DNA of 25,837 nucleotides from Candidatus Latescibacterota bacterium. GTDB lineage: Bacteria > Latescibacterota > UBA2968 > UBA8231. The stretch lies in the NCBI GenBank assembly GCA_021295675.1, contig JAGWBY010000062.1:1-25837 (forward strand), given 5' to 3'. A model generated the notes under the pieces. That model was not told the DNA's origin, searched no databases, and was given only the letters and a program-made list of their open reading frames with translations. Both the position numbers and the translations under genes were made by a program. Position 1 is the first letter of the stretch. Every line of letters starts with the position of its first letter. Positions 15,017 to 23,055 of the stretch are shown piece by piece.

Positions 15017-15170
15017 GGCCGCGGCCGTGTCGGAATCGAGGACGCTTTCGAGCAGGGTGAAGCCGTAGATTTCGATTTCTTGGATGGCTTGTTCGAGTTG
15101 CTACTAAAATAAGCCCGCAAAGTTAGCTTCTGCAAACGACCGCTGCTAACCGACAAGGTGCAAGTGTCGC

Positions 15171-15192
15171 AAAAAAAATTGGCGATTACGCC
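15171..15192 (-). terminator. Short intrinsic terminator after the TauE/SafE gene
   Basis: On the minus strand GGCG-TAAT-CGCC forms a short GC stem whose loop contains the TAA stop of the exporter gene, followed by AATTTTTTTT. The eight-base T-run is convincing. The four-base stem is short. It would separate the oxidoreductase/PLP-enzyme/exporter operon from the PhyH run. Confidence 0.45.
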
Positions 15193-15905
15193 GGATAGAG
15201 CGTCTCTGCGATCATGCGCAAACAGAGGAGCGTGATCGCGATTCTGAAGACCTTGCGGAAGAGTTTTTCGGAAACCCGGTTGCGCAAGCGCGTCCCGCAC
15301 CAAGAGCCAAGCGTCGCCGCGCCAATCATCCCGGCAATAAGAGGCAAATAGGGCGCGAAGGCGAAGCCGACAAAGCCAAAGACCAAAATTTTGCACAGGT
15401 GGGTGACAGTCATTACCGTGCCGTGGGTAATGACCAAGCGGTCCTTGGGCAAACCCGCGCTGGCTAAGAAGGCACCGGTCAGGGGACCAGCGACGCCGAC
15501 GAAGAGGGCGAGGAAGGTCTGGAGAGCACCGAAAATGGCGAAGTGGCCGGGGAGGCGAAAAGCGCTGCTGGGCACGGGAACCCAGATGACGAGAAGGATA
15601 AAGACACCCAGATACAGGGGTAGATTGTCGAAGCTAAAGTCGCCGACGACCTGCGCCCCCACGACCGCGCCGAGGAGCGCGCCGCCCGCGAAGGGCCAGA
15701 AGATGCGCCACTCGATGTGGCGCAGGCCAAAGAATACGCGGCTGGCGTTGGAGGCTAGTTGTACGGCACCGTGGACGGGGATGATGGCTGCGGCGGGCAG
15801 CAAGCCCGGCATGACCGAGATCAGCGCAATGCCGCCGCCCACGCCGATGATGGCGGTAAAGGTCGAGGTCAGGAAGGAGACGCCGATCAGGAAAAAGGGA
15901 TCCAT
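15186..15905 (-). CDS. TauE/SafE (TSUP) family sulfite/sulfur-compound exporter
   Basis: A 239-residue, highly hydrophobic inner-membrane protein with about seven predicted transmembrane helices. It shows the TSUP N-terminal signature FLTSTFTAIIGVGGG and a second half repeat around GPLTGAFLASAGLPKDRLV. Family members export sulfite, sulfoacetate or other sulfur compounds. It starts immediately after the PLP enzyme stop (TGAATG on the minus strand) with no own ribosome binding site, so translation is coupled. Next to a desulfhydrase/cysteate-lyase-like enzyme, an exporter of sulfite or sulfide is a reasonable inference. Confidence 0.88.
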   Translation of the reverse strand: MDPFFLIGVSFLTSTFTAIIGVGGGIALISVMPGLLPAAAIIPVHGAVQLASNASRVFFGLRHIEWRIFWPFAGGALLGAVVGAQVVGDFSFDNLPLYLGVFILLVIWVPVPSSAFRLPGHFAIFGALQTFLALFVGVAGPLTGAFLASAGLPKDRLVITHGTVMTVTHLCKILVFGFVGFAFAPYLPLIAGMIGAATLGSWCGTRLRNRVSEKLFRKVFRIAITLLCLRMIAETLYPA

Positions 15906-16913
15906 TCAGTCGGCGAGCACTTCTTTAGCATAGGCGAACAGGGCCGGGTTGCCGCCGGTGTGCAGGAAGATCGATTCGCCGTCGAGTCTGCCGTCGCGTG
16001 CGTGGGCAAAAAGGCCGGCGAAGGCCTTGCTGGTGTACACGGGATCGAGGAGAATGCCCTCCTTGCGCGCTAAGGTGCGCAGGGCATCCAAGCCAGCGGA
16101 GGTGGGGATGCCGTACCCCTCGCCGACGAAGGAACCATCGTTGTCAAAGTCGGCGGCGCTCATGGCAATGTCGAGGCCGAGGCGACGGGCGGCTTGATTG
16201 GCGATGGTGGCCATGTCCTCTTGGCGGCTCTCGACATTGGCGATAGGGCAAAAGCCGCGCACTTGGATCGGCGATTCGATATAGGCTAGGCCCAATGCTA
16301 AGCCGGCTTGGGTAGTGTCGAGGGCGGAGAGGTAGAGGTAGGACGGATTGATGCCTTGTTCTTGGCATTGGCGGGCAATCTCCACGCCCACTTCTACATA
16401 GGCGATGGCGTCGAGGTCAATAGTATCTTCGCGGCGCGGCCAGTACGCGTTTTTCCCCTGTGCGGCAAGCTCCTCGACCTTGGCTTGGAGAGCGTCTTGC
16501 TGGCCGTGCTTATCGCCTTCCGCTAGGACGGTGATCTGTGCGCCGAGCAGATGCTGTAGCAGGTTGTTGCCTTGCGATTCGGCGCGGTCGATTGCGCGAA
16601 CTGGGCGGAGGATCAGGTGCAGTTCCAAGTATAGCTTGGCGCAGGCGGCGGCGAGTTGGCGGCAGTAGTTGGACTGCACTGCCGCGCCCGAGACGATGGT
16701 GTCGGCCCCTTTGGCCAAGGCGTCGGCCAAGGCAAACTCGAACATCCGCGTCTTGTTGCCGCCAAAGGCCAAGCCGGTCAGGTCGTCGCGCTTGATGTAG
16801 AGTGCCGGGCTGTCGAGGTGGGCGGTCAGGCGCGGCAGCGGCTCTAGCGGGGTGGGGCGGATTGAAGCTAGCTGGATGGCTGCGGTAAGGGCGTTCGCTT
16901 TGGCGGTGTTCAT
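15906..16913 (-). CDS. PLP-dependent D-cysteine desulfhydrase/ACC deaminase family enzyme (possible cysteate sulfo-lyase)
   Basis: A 335-residue fold-type II PLP enzyme. The PLP lysine is Lys54 in FGGNKTR, followed by AVQSNYCRQLAA (Ser81, Asn82) and a late HTGGNPALFAY. Relatives are D-cysteine desulfhydrase, 1-aminocyclopropane-1-carboxylate deaminase and L-cysteate sulfo-lyase. They release ammonia with pyruvate or 2-oxobutyrate and, for the sulfur substrates, sulfide or sulfite. The expected glycine/serine-rich phosphate loop before TQAGL reads SALDT, which is unusual. The start ATG 16913 is chosen because it overlaps the upstream TGA as ATGA. A slightly earlier ATG at 16922 also exists. 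The exporter follows with no gap. Coupling with a TauE-type exporter favours a sulfur substrate, but this is not proven by sequence. Confidence 0.85.
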   Translation of the reverse strand: MNTAKANALTAAIQLASIRPTPLEPLPRLTAHLDSPALYIKRDDLTGLAFGGNKTRMFEFALADALAKGADTIVSGAAVQSNYCRQLAAACAKLYLELHLILRPVRAIDRAESQGNNLLQHLLGAQITVLAEGDKHGQQDALQAKVEELAAQGKNAYWPRREDTIDLDAIAYVEVGVEIARQCQEQGINPSYLYLSALDTTQAGLALGLAYIESPIQVRGFCPIANVESRQEDMATIANQAARRLGLDIAMSAADFDNDGSFVGEGYGIPTSAGLDALRTLARKEGILLDPVYTSKAFAGLFAHARDGRLDGESIFLHTGGNPALFAYAKEVLAD

Positions 16914-18010
16914 GTCGTGCATTCCTTTGGCCAACCTTGGGGCGGCAGTTGGGAGAGGCTGTTTTGGCGGTGGCACTCTTCGATGACGGCGATCTGGACG
17001 CGCACCTGTTGCGGCGTGATCTCGGGTTGAACTCCTTCCCGCAACGCGGCGAATACGCCGTCGTAATAGGCGTTGGACATATAGGTAAATGCGTCTTGCT
17101 CGTCCTCGTTCGGGGCCCAGGACCGCTCGATCATTTTTAGCTCTTCGCGGCAATAACTCGGGCCGGGCAGCGGGCTGCGGATGAGCGACTGCTCGGGTGC
17201 CTTTTGCGGATCGTAGTAGCGCCAAGCCAGCCCCGCAGGGCCGCCGGAGAGGCCGCCGCGCTCGCCGTGGACGGTGTACATGGGCTGGGGGAAGGGGGTG
17301 CAGGAGGAGATTTCCACGTCGATGACGGGTTTGTCTTTGGTGCGCAGCAGAATTTTGACGTAGTCCTCGGCGTCGCCGCAGGTGTTAGCGCGATCCATGG
17401 CGCAGAGAATTTGATCCGGCATGTTGAAGTCGAGCAGGCGCATGGCTTGGTCCATGGGGTGCGGGCCGGTGTTGAGTAGGTTGCCGCCCCGGTATTCCTG
17501 CAGGGTCTGCCAGTCCCAGCGGCGGGCAAAACCGCTGAAGGAAATCGAGATCTGGACGATGCGGCCGAGGACGCCCGAATCTATGACTTGGAGCATCTTT
17601 TGGAATTGGGGCGCGTTGCGCGACTGCTGGAAGGGCAGGAGCAAGCGATCGGCCTTGTGGGCGGCGGCGATCATGTTGTCGAGTTCGGCCACGCTCCAGG
17701 CGAGGGGTTTTTCGCAGATGGTGTGGTGGCCGGTGTTGAGGGAATCGATGGTGGCTTGAGGATGGAGGTGGCTGGGCAGGGCGTTGATCACCAAGTCGAT
17801 GTCGCCGCGCGCGAGGAGGTCGCGATAGTCGGCGTACGCGTCGCAGCCCATTTCGCTTTGGGCGCACTGGCGGCGGTCGTCAAGGAGGTCGGCGACGGCG
17901 ACTATTTGGTATTTGTGCGGGGCGGTCTTGAAGTAGCGGCAGTGGATGTCGAGGCCGGAGCGGCCTTGGCCGAGAACGGCGACGTGGATGGGTTCTTTTT
18001 GTGTAGGCAA
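16910..18010 (-). CDS. Gfo/Idh/MocA family oxidoreductase
   Basis: A 366-residue NAD(P)-dependent sugar or inositol dehydrogenase-like protein. The Rossmann motif is VLGQGRSG (13-19), the catalytic-region CEKPLA has Lys101, and GGNLLNTGPHPMDQAM carries the family's GxH signature. The open frame extends far upstream without homology. I place the start at TTG 18010 (18008-18010), nine bases after GGAG, because the Rossmann strand begins seven residues later and no ATG is available there. It is the first gene of a coupled three-gene operon (ATGA overlap with the PLP enzyme). Its exact substrate is unknown. Confidence 0.85.
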   Translation of the reverse strand: MPTQKEPIHVAVLGQGRSGLDIHCRYFKTAPHKYQIVAVADLLDDRRQCAQSEMGCDAYADYRDLLARGDIDLVINALPSHLHPQATIDSLNTGHHTICEKPLAWSVAELDNMIAAAHKADRLLLPFQQSRNAPQFQKMLQVIDSGVLGRIVQISISFSGFARRWDWQTLQEYRGGNLLNTGPHPMDQAMRLLDFNMPDQILCAMDRANTCGDAEDYVKILLRTKDKPVIDVEISSCTPFPQPMYTVHGERGGLSGGPAGLAWRYYDPQKAPEQSLIRSPLPGPSYCREELKMIERSWAPNEDEQDAFTYMSNAYYDGVFAALREGVQPEITPQQVRVQIAVIEECHRQNSLSQLPPQGWPKECTT

Positions 18011-18040
18011 TTTGGGTAGCTCCGTGTAGAGATGGGCGTT

Positions 18041-18070
18041 TATGTTGGGGGTTGAGAGGAAGGGTGTCAA
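18041..18070 (-). promoter_or_regulatory. Possible sigma-70 promoter for the Gfo/Idh operon
   Basis: A perfect TTGACA lies at 18065-18070 on the minus strand. The best -10 candidate 17-18 bases further, around 18041-18047 (CAACATA), is poor. It lies in the 126-base divergent gap between the oxidoreductase and cupin genes, about 30 bases before the TTG start. No operator palindrome was recognised. Confidence 0.3.
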
Positions 18071-18136
18071 GGGTTTGTTAAGGGGAGTTGGGATGCGTAG
18101 TTTACGTGGCGACAGCGGAGGATAGCAAAAGAAAAC

Positions 18137-18892
18137 ATGAAGCACGTCCGTCTCAATGAATTGGATCAAGAGGGAGGGCCGGTCTTTTCGGGGTTGCAGC
18201 GACAGACGCCGTGGGAGGCATTCGATTATTGGGTATTGGCACCGGGGGAACAGTTCCCGGTGGCAGGTACAGGAAAAGCTTGTGAACAAGGCTATGTGTT
18301 TACGGGCGGGCCGGTGGAGTTGACCGTGGGGCAGCAGCGAGTGGAAAGCGGAGAAGGGCCCTGTTTTGTCGTCGAATCTGCTGGATGCGATCACGAGTTG
18401 AAAAATTTAACCGATACATCTGTGAACGTACTGAGCGTACGCGTCGCGCTGGACGCGGATTCAGAGACACAGGATGTGCAGCCCAAAGTCGGCACCTTTG
18501 ACGAGCAAGCACTAAAGTGGCGCAACGCAATCCACGGCGGCTGTGGACAAATCGCCACTCGGCACGTGCTCTCGCCCGACGATTTCTGCAGCGACTGGAC
18601 CTTTCTCGACCATGCAATTCTCGGCGCGGGTGGCTCGGTGGGGTATCACTATCACGACTTCCTCGAAGAGAGCTTTGTGGTATTGAAGGGACAAGGGCTG
18701 ATGACGATTGCCGAGGAAACCTTTGCGGTGAAGCCGGGATCGGCTACTTGGCAGGGGATTGGGCAGGGGCACGGCATTTACAATCCTGGACCGGAGAAGC
18801 TAGAATTTGTGCGCATTGCCGTGAAGCAAGCAAACGAGACATACACTACCATTGACTTGCACGACGATTTGTCGGCGCACAGGCCGACTTGA
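18137..18892 (+). CDS. Two-domain cupin protein
   Basis: A 251-residue bicupin. The C-terminal cupin (about 135-235) has a full metal site: GYHYHDFLEE gives His171, His173 and Glu177/178, and GQGHGIYNPG gives His212. The N-terminal cupin (about 25-105) has lost these residues (GEQFPVAGTG, EQGYVFTGGP), so it is probably structural. Bicupins of this sort act as isomerases, dioxygenases or sugar-binding proteins. The start is ATG 18137, with a weak purine-rich AAAGAAAAC before it and GGAGG further off. It is divergent from the Gfo/Idh operon and 12 bases upstream of the DUF3500 gene, suggesting cotranscription with it. Confidence 0.82.
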   Translation: MKHVRLNELDQEGGPVFSGLQRQTPWEAFDYWVLAPGEQFPVAGTGKACEQGYVFTGGPVELTVGQQRVESGEGPCFVVESAGCDHELKNLTDTSVNVLSVRVALDADSETQDVQPKVGTFDEQALKWRNAIHGGCGQIATRHVLSPDDFCSDWTFLDHAILGAGGSVGYHYHDFLEESFVVLKGQGLMTIAEETFAVKPGSATWQGIGQGHGIYNPGPEKLEFVRIAVKQANETYTTIDLHDDLSAHRPT

Positions 18893-18904
18893 GAAAGGAA
18901 GATC

Positions 18905-19873
18905 ATGGACCAAGCCAATACAGTACAGCGCATGGCCGAGGCCGCCAGCAACTTCCTCGCGTCCTTAGATGTGGCCGAGCGGCAAAAAGCGGTGATCGAC
19001 TTTGCCGACAGCACAGAGCGCAAAAACTGGCACTACGTGCCGAGGGAGCGCGCCGGACTGCCGCTCAAGGAAATGGACGAGCGCCAGCGGCAGCTAGCCC
19101 ACGCGCTGGTAGCAACCGGAGTCAGCGCGTCGGGGTACGAAAAAGTCTCGACGATCATTTCGCTGGAACCGATACTGGCCGAGTTAGAGGGAGCCGGACG
19201 GCGCTTCCAGCGCGATCCCGAGCTGTACCACGTGAGCATTTTCGGCGAACCGGGTGGAGACGCACCCTGGGGCTGGCGCTTTGAAGGCCACCACGTCTCG
19301 CTCAACCACACGGTAGTAGAAGGCCAACTGGGATCGACGCCGTTGTTTTTTGGCTCAAATCCCGCTGAGGTCCGCCACGGCGAGCAAGCTGGGTTGCGTG
19401 CTCTGCGGGAGGAAGAGGATCTGGGGCGTCAGCTTTTGCACGAGTTGGACGGCGAGCAAAAAGCGGTGGCCATCGTCAGTGCCGAAGCCCCAAGGGACAT
19501 TCTCACGACCAATGTGCCGCACGTGCGCGGCGAAGTCGAACCGGAGGGGTTGGGCAGCGCGGATATGAGCGCGGCGCAACGTCAGGTCTTGGACGCCTTG
19601 ATCGAAGTGTACGTCCGGCGCCTGCCCGAAGCAGTGGCCGAAGCCGAATGGGCGCGACTCGGAGCAGCATACTTCCGGGCGGCGCACTTTGCTTGGGCCG
19701 GCGCAGAGGAACGCGGCGGACCGCACTACTACCGGGTGCAGGGGCCGGGTTTCCTAGCCGAGTACGACAACACCCAAAACGACGCCAACCACATCCACGC
19801 GGTCTGGCGCGACCTGAACAACGATTTCGGCGAGGATCTGCTCAAGCGACACTATCGGCAGAACCATAGATAA
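18905..19873 (+). CDS. DUF3500 family protein
   Basis: A 322-residue soluble protein matching, from memory, the DUF3500 family of unknown function. Diagnostic stretches are PWGWRFEGHHVSLNHTVVEG, then PLFFGSNPAEV and the C-terminal YDNTQNDANHIHAVWRD followed by DFGEDLLKRHY. The conserved GHH, SLN and NHIH residues could form a metal or catalytic centre, which is inference. No signal peptide is present, unlike many family members that are exported. ATG 18905 follows AAAGGAAG at three to four bases. It is the middle gene of a plus-strand run with the bicupin (12-base gap) and the GH13 enzyme (35-base gap). Confidence 0.85.
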   Translation: MDQANTVQRMAEAASNFLASLDVAERQKAVIDFADSTERKNWHYVPRERAGLPLKEMDERQRQLAHALVATGVSASGYEKVSTIISLEPILAELEGAGRRFQRDPELYHVSIFGEPGGDAPWGWRFEGHHVSLNHTVVEGQLGSTPLFFGSNPAEVRHGEQAGLRALREEEDLGRQLLHELDGEQKAVAIVSAEAPRDILTTNVPHVRGEVEPEGLGSADMSAAQRQVLDALIEVYVRRLPEAVAEAEWARLGAAYFRAAHFAWAGAEERGGPHYYRVQGPGFLAEYDNTQNDANHIHAVWRDLNNDFGEDLLKRHYRQNHR

Positions 19874-19908
19874 TTGTAGGAATTCCTAATTCTTTTGGAG
19901 AAAATTCT

Positions 19909-22026
19909 TTGACCGTTACGGCCGTCTTCAGTTCACGCGCCGCGTTCTACGAACAATTGCACTGCCGCTACCAGCGCCGCGAGTTCGATAACTGGCAGGT
20001 CTGGGGCGGCAACCTGACCATTGCAATCGACGGTCGGGTCTGTGAGCCGCCCCTCGCTAGGGCCTATATCGAACCCGGCAAAACAGCGGCTCGCGCCCGA
20101 GTGCGCTGCGAGCTTTTCGTTGCGGCTGTGGACCCATACCAAGTCCAGCCAAGGGATGTGGATGCGCGGCTGTGGACCGATGCCAGCGGAACCAACGCGT
20201 ATGTGGAGATGCGGCTACTCGTCGATGAGGCAGGCACACCCCTCCTCGCCGACAACAATCTCGTCTTTGAGTCAGCAGCTTTCGCGCTTGAACGCACGGG
20301 GGCCTTCAACTACGCGGTGGAGTTTTCCGCCGATAGCTACGCCGAGGCCGGGCGCAAGGAGTGGATCAGCCTCAACGATCTGGCCGAAAACCGCGACGGG
20401 ATCATCGTCGTCAGCCCTGAGTGGGTGCGACAAGGACCGACGATCTATGAGGTATGCGCACGCAAGGTCGGTGCCGAGGTCGAAAAGGACCGCTTCCGCT
20501 CGGGCCGGCTCGCCGACCTGACGCGGCGCTTAGATGCCATTCCGGCCGATGTGATCTACTTGCTGCCCTTCTTCCGCCCGGGTTTTGCAGACCTGCATAC
20601 CGGCGAGGACGTGCGCAAGGGAACCCTCGGCAGCGTCTATGCGGTACAGGACTTTTTCCAGGTTGACCCTGAGCTAGTTTCGCCAGCCGAGGAAGTGGAT
20701 TGGGGGGCGTTGGTGGCGGAAGGTTTCGTGCTCCCAAACGAGATGGAAGGTCTCGCCGGACTATCGGCGGCTCAAGCGGAAAAAGCACTCGGCCGCGAAG
20801 CCTTCGTCCAGCTCGTCGGTCGCGCCGAGTTGCGGGCGCTGACCAAGCGAGCGCACGCCCTCGGCAAGAAGGTCATTTTCGACCTAGTGCTGATGCAGAG
20901 CAGCCGCGACTGCCCGCTGATCGCCGAGCATCCCGAGTGGTATCTGCGCGACGAATGCGGCGTGCCGCAAATCCACCAGATCGCTTGGCTGGTCTATTCG
21001 GACGTAGCGCTCTTCGACCTAGTTTACAATCAGCCGTTGCAAGAGTACTTGCTGGAGATCGCCCCGTATTGGATTGAGCAATGCGGATTCGACGGGGTGC
21101 GGATCGACGCCAGCCAGACCATCGATCAACCCTTTCTCAAAAAGCTCAAGAACCTCATTCAAGCTGCCGCGCCCGAGGCGTTGGTGTTGGGCGAGACGCT
21201 GTGCCCGCTGACGGAGGCAGTGGACGTCCCGGCAGATATGATCTACGCGCTCTTAGTTGACTATCATCGCGACGTCGAGCACGCCCAGCCTCTCATCGAT
21301 TTCCTAGAGGAGACGAATCGCACCTTCGCGCCCGGCACCGTGGCCATGGCCTACTTTGAAAACCACGACAGCCCGCGCGCCACCCAAGTGTGGCACGAGC
21401 GGTTCCGGGAACTCTTGCGCTGCGACGAGCAGGCGCGGGACTACTGGCAGGGTTTTACGTGTCCCATCCAGCTAGGAGACCGGGCGCTGCTGATGGCCCT
21501 GCTTAAAAACTTACAAGCCGCCCTGATCGACTGCTCAGCCGGTTCGGCCTCTAAGTGCAATCTGACGCGGGGTTTGGAGCTAGGCAGCGAGTGGGGCGAG
21601 GAAACGCGCACTGACTTTGAAAACGAAACCCTCCTGCATTTCAACCAAGCCGAGCGCGAGCCGCACGCCAGCCTAGCGAGGGCCTACGAGCGTGTCTTCG
21701 CACTGCAAAAGGAATGGCCGGAATTTTGCGACGGAGAGATTTACTTCCACCGCAACGAATTCGCCGGCGGCGACCCGGACGACCGCATTCTGGCATACGT
21801 GCGCTATACGGAGCAAGGTGCGCTATTAGTGGCCCACAACTTCGATTCGCGCACCGTGCGGCGGGCTTCCTTCTGCTTCGATTATCTGCCGCAGCCGCCC
21901 ACATCGCGCCAACAGTGCTTCGACACGTACGAAGCCCTTGCGATTGAGGCCATACCCGCCAGCGACGAAATTCCGGAGGTCCGCCTCATGCCGCTACAGA
22001 CGCAGGTGTGGCGGCTTTACTGTTAA
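19909..22026 (+). CDS. GH13 alpha-amylase family enzyme, GlgE-like
   Basis: A 705-residue enzyme with an N-terminal beta-sandwich (about 1-165), a TIM barrel (about 175-590) and a C-terminal beta domain (about 600-705). The GH13 catalytic triad is complete: nucleophile Asp400 in GFDGVRIDAS, acid/base Glu429 in VLGETL and stabiliser Asp487 in YFENHDSPR. Domain order, and the stretch DLVLMQSSRDCPLIAEHPEW, recall maltose-1-phosphate maltosyltransferase (GlgE, GH13 subfamily 3), so transfer or hydrolysis of alpha-glucosyl units is likely. The start is the TTG at 19909, ten bases after TTGGAG. No signal peptide is present, so it is cytoplasmic. It is probably cotranscribed with the DUF3500 gene. 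No other glycogen or trehalose gene is nearby, so the exact reaction is open. Confidence 0.82.
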   Translation: MTVTAVFSSRAAFYEQLHCRYQRREFDNWQVWGGNLTIAIDGRVCEPPLARAYIEPGKTAARARVRCELFVAAVDPYQVQPRDVDARLWTDASGTNAYVEMRLLVDEAGTPLLADNNLVFESAAFALERTGAFNYAVEFSADSYAEAGRKEWISLNDLAENRDGIIVVSPEWVRQGPTIYEVCARKVGAEVEKDRFRSGRLADLTRRLDAIPADVIYLLPFFRPGFADLHTGEDVRKGTLGSVYAVQDFFQVDPELVSPAEEVDWGALVAEGFVLPNEMEGLAGLSAAQAEKALGREAFVQLVGRAELRALTKRAHALGKKVIFDLVLMQSSRDCPLIAEHPEWYLRDECGVPQIHQIAWLVYSDVALFDLVYNQPLQEYLLEIAPYWIEQCGFDGVRIDASQTIDQPFLKKLKNLIQAAAPEALVLGETLCPLTEAVDVPADMIYALLVDYHRDVEHAQPLIDFLEETNRTFAPGTVAMAYFENHDSPRATQVWHERFRELLRCDEQARDYWQGFTCPIQLGDRALLMALLKNLQAALIDCSAGSASKCNLTRGLELGSEWGEETRTDFENETLLHFNQAEREPHASLARAYERVFALQKEWPEFCDGEIYFHRNEFAGGDPDDRILAYVRYTEQGALLVAHNFDSRTVRRASFCFDYLPQPPTSRQQCFDTYEALAIEAIPASDEIPEVRLMPLQTQVWRLYC

Positions 22027-22035
22027 TTTTTTAAG

Positions 22036-22210
22036 TGACGTTACACACCGTTAAGGCGCGGGTACTTTGGGTACTTATAGAATACTTAGCGAGTATGAAA
22101 TGCTTCGCCTCCACTGCGTTGCGGCTCAGCATGACAGGCCGAGGGTGCCACCTCCTGTCATGCTGAGCGCAGTGAAGCATCTCATACCCAAGAGGCTCGT
22201 GGGTAAGTCA
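22036..22210. repeat. Palindromic intergenic repeat, copy 2
   Basis: The same element as at 75-213. Arms 22091-22138 and 22154-22187 pair (TGCTTCGC...CTCAGCATGACAGG against CCTGTCATGCTGAGCGCAGTGAAGCA), with an insertion in the left arm. The outer right end (taccc aagaggctcgtgggtaagtcag) aligns with the right end of copy 1, and the outer left tgacgttac (22036-22044) is the complement of the copy 1 right end gtaacgtca (204-212). It ends 29 bases before the ATG of the isomerase-like gene. Nothing else is in this 213-base gap. Confidence 0.75.
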
Positions 22211-22239
22211 GCTTTTAACCTCAACTAGGAGAATTCATC

Positions 22240-23046
22240 ATGGCAAAAATCGGCGCAATTCACTACAACTGGCCCGGCTGCGATCTCGAAGGCTTCGCCC
22301 GGCGGGCCAGCGAAATCGGCTACCAGTACTGCGAGTTGCAGATCGGCGATATCTGGGATGGCGAGTCCAAAAACGGCGAGCAGACAGCCGCAGCCACGCG
22401 CGAGTTATTGGCCAAATACGGGATGCAAGCCTCGGCAGTAGCGGCTGGCAACGACTTCCTGCAAGCCAATCCCCGCGACTTGGACGCGCAAATCGAGCGC
22501 TACCGCTACGTCTGCCAGATCATTCCCATAACCGGCACGGACATCGTGCGCTCGGACGGCGGCTGGAACCGCAATGGCGACGTCCCAGAGGACCAGTGGG
22601 ACGCCATGCTACTCGAAGCCTTCAAGCGCTGCGCCGATTTTCTCGAAGAGTACAACGTGCGGATCGCCCTCGACAACCACGGAACTTCCACCAACGACGG
22701 CGACTGGCAATTAAGCCTGATCGAACGCGTTGACTCGGACCGACTCGGCGTCAATCTGGATACCATGAACTACCGCTGGTTCGGTCACGAGTTGGACCGG
22801 ATTGACCATTTCTATGAAATACTGGCTCCGCACGTCTTCCACACCCACATAAAAGACGGGACCGGCTCGCGGCAAAACTACAAGGGGGCAGCATTGGGCG
22901 AGGGAGAAATCCACCTCGACCACGCGGTCCAGTGCCTCAAGGCGGCCGGCTACAACGGAGCTTGGACGGCTGAGTATGAAGGCCCGGAGACCGAGGGACA
23001 GGTGGGATACGAAAAGTGCTACCAGTGGCTGGGAGCTAACGTCTAA
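22240..23046 (+). CDS. Sugar phosphate isomerase/epimerase-like TIM-barrel protein
   Basis: A 268-residue protein of the AP-endonuclease-2/xylose-isomerase-like family. Typical strand ends carry the likely divalent-metal and catalytic residues: YCELQIGD, IALDNHGT, GVNLDTMNY, VFHTHIKDG and WTAEYEGPE. Members isomerise or epimerise sugars, inosose and hydroxypyruvate, so the substrate here cannot be fixed. ATG 22240 has AGGAG eight bases upstream. It is preceded by the palindromic repeat and ends nine bases from the stop of the convergent HAD gene. It may act with the lactonase, oxidoreductase and dehydratase-type genes in sugar-acid use, which is inference from content only. Confidence 0.88.
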   Translation: MAKIGAIHYNWPGCDLEGFARRASEIGYQYCELQIGDIWDGESKNGEQTAAATRELLAKYGMQASAVAAGNDFLQANPRDLDAQIERYRYVCQIIPITGTDIVRSDGGWNRNGDVPEDQWDAMLLEAFKRCADFLEEYNVRIALDNHGTSTNDGDWQLSLIERVDSDRLGVNLDTMNYRWFGHELDRIDHFYEILAPHVFHTHIKDGTGSRQNYKGAALGEGEIHLDHAVQCLKAAGYNGAWTAEYEGPETEGQVGYEKCYQWLGANV

Positions 23047-23055
23047 TCGTACGTT

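Noticed and set aside
15001..15396. 131-codon minus-strand open frame spanning the exporter end and PhyH start
   Set aside because: It overlaps the exporter gene in another frame and reads through the terminator. The composition is shadow-like (Ser/Arg/Pro-rich).
16914..17225. N-terminal extension of the PLP enzyme frame
   Set aside because: It overlaps the Gfo/Idh gene in another frame. Family homology begins at the ATGA-coupled start at 16913.
18011..18394. N-terminal extension of the Gfo/Idh frame
   Set aside because: It has no family similarity and runs antisense into the cupin gene. The TTG at 18010 has a ribosome binding site and gives a family-length protein.
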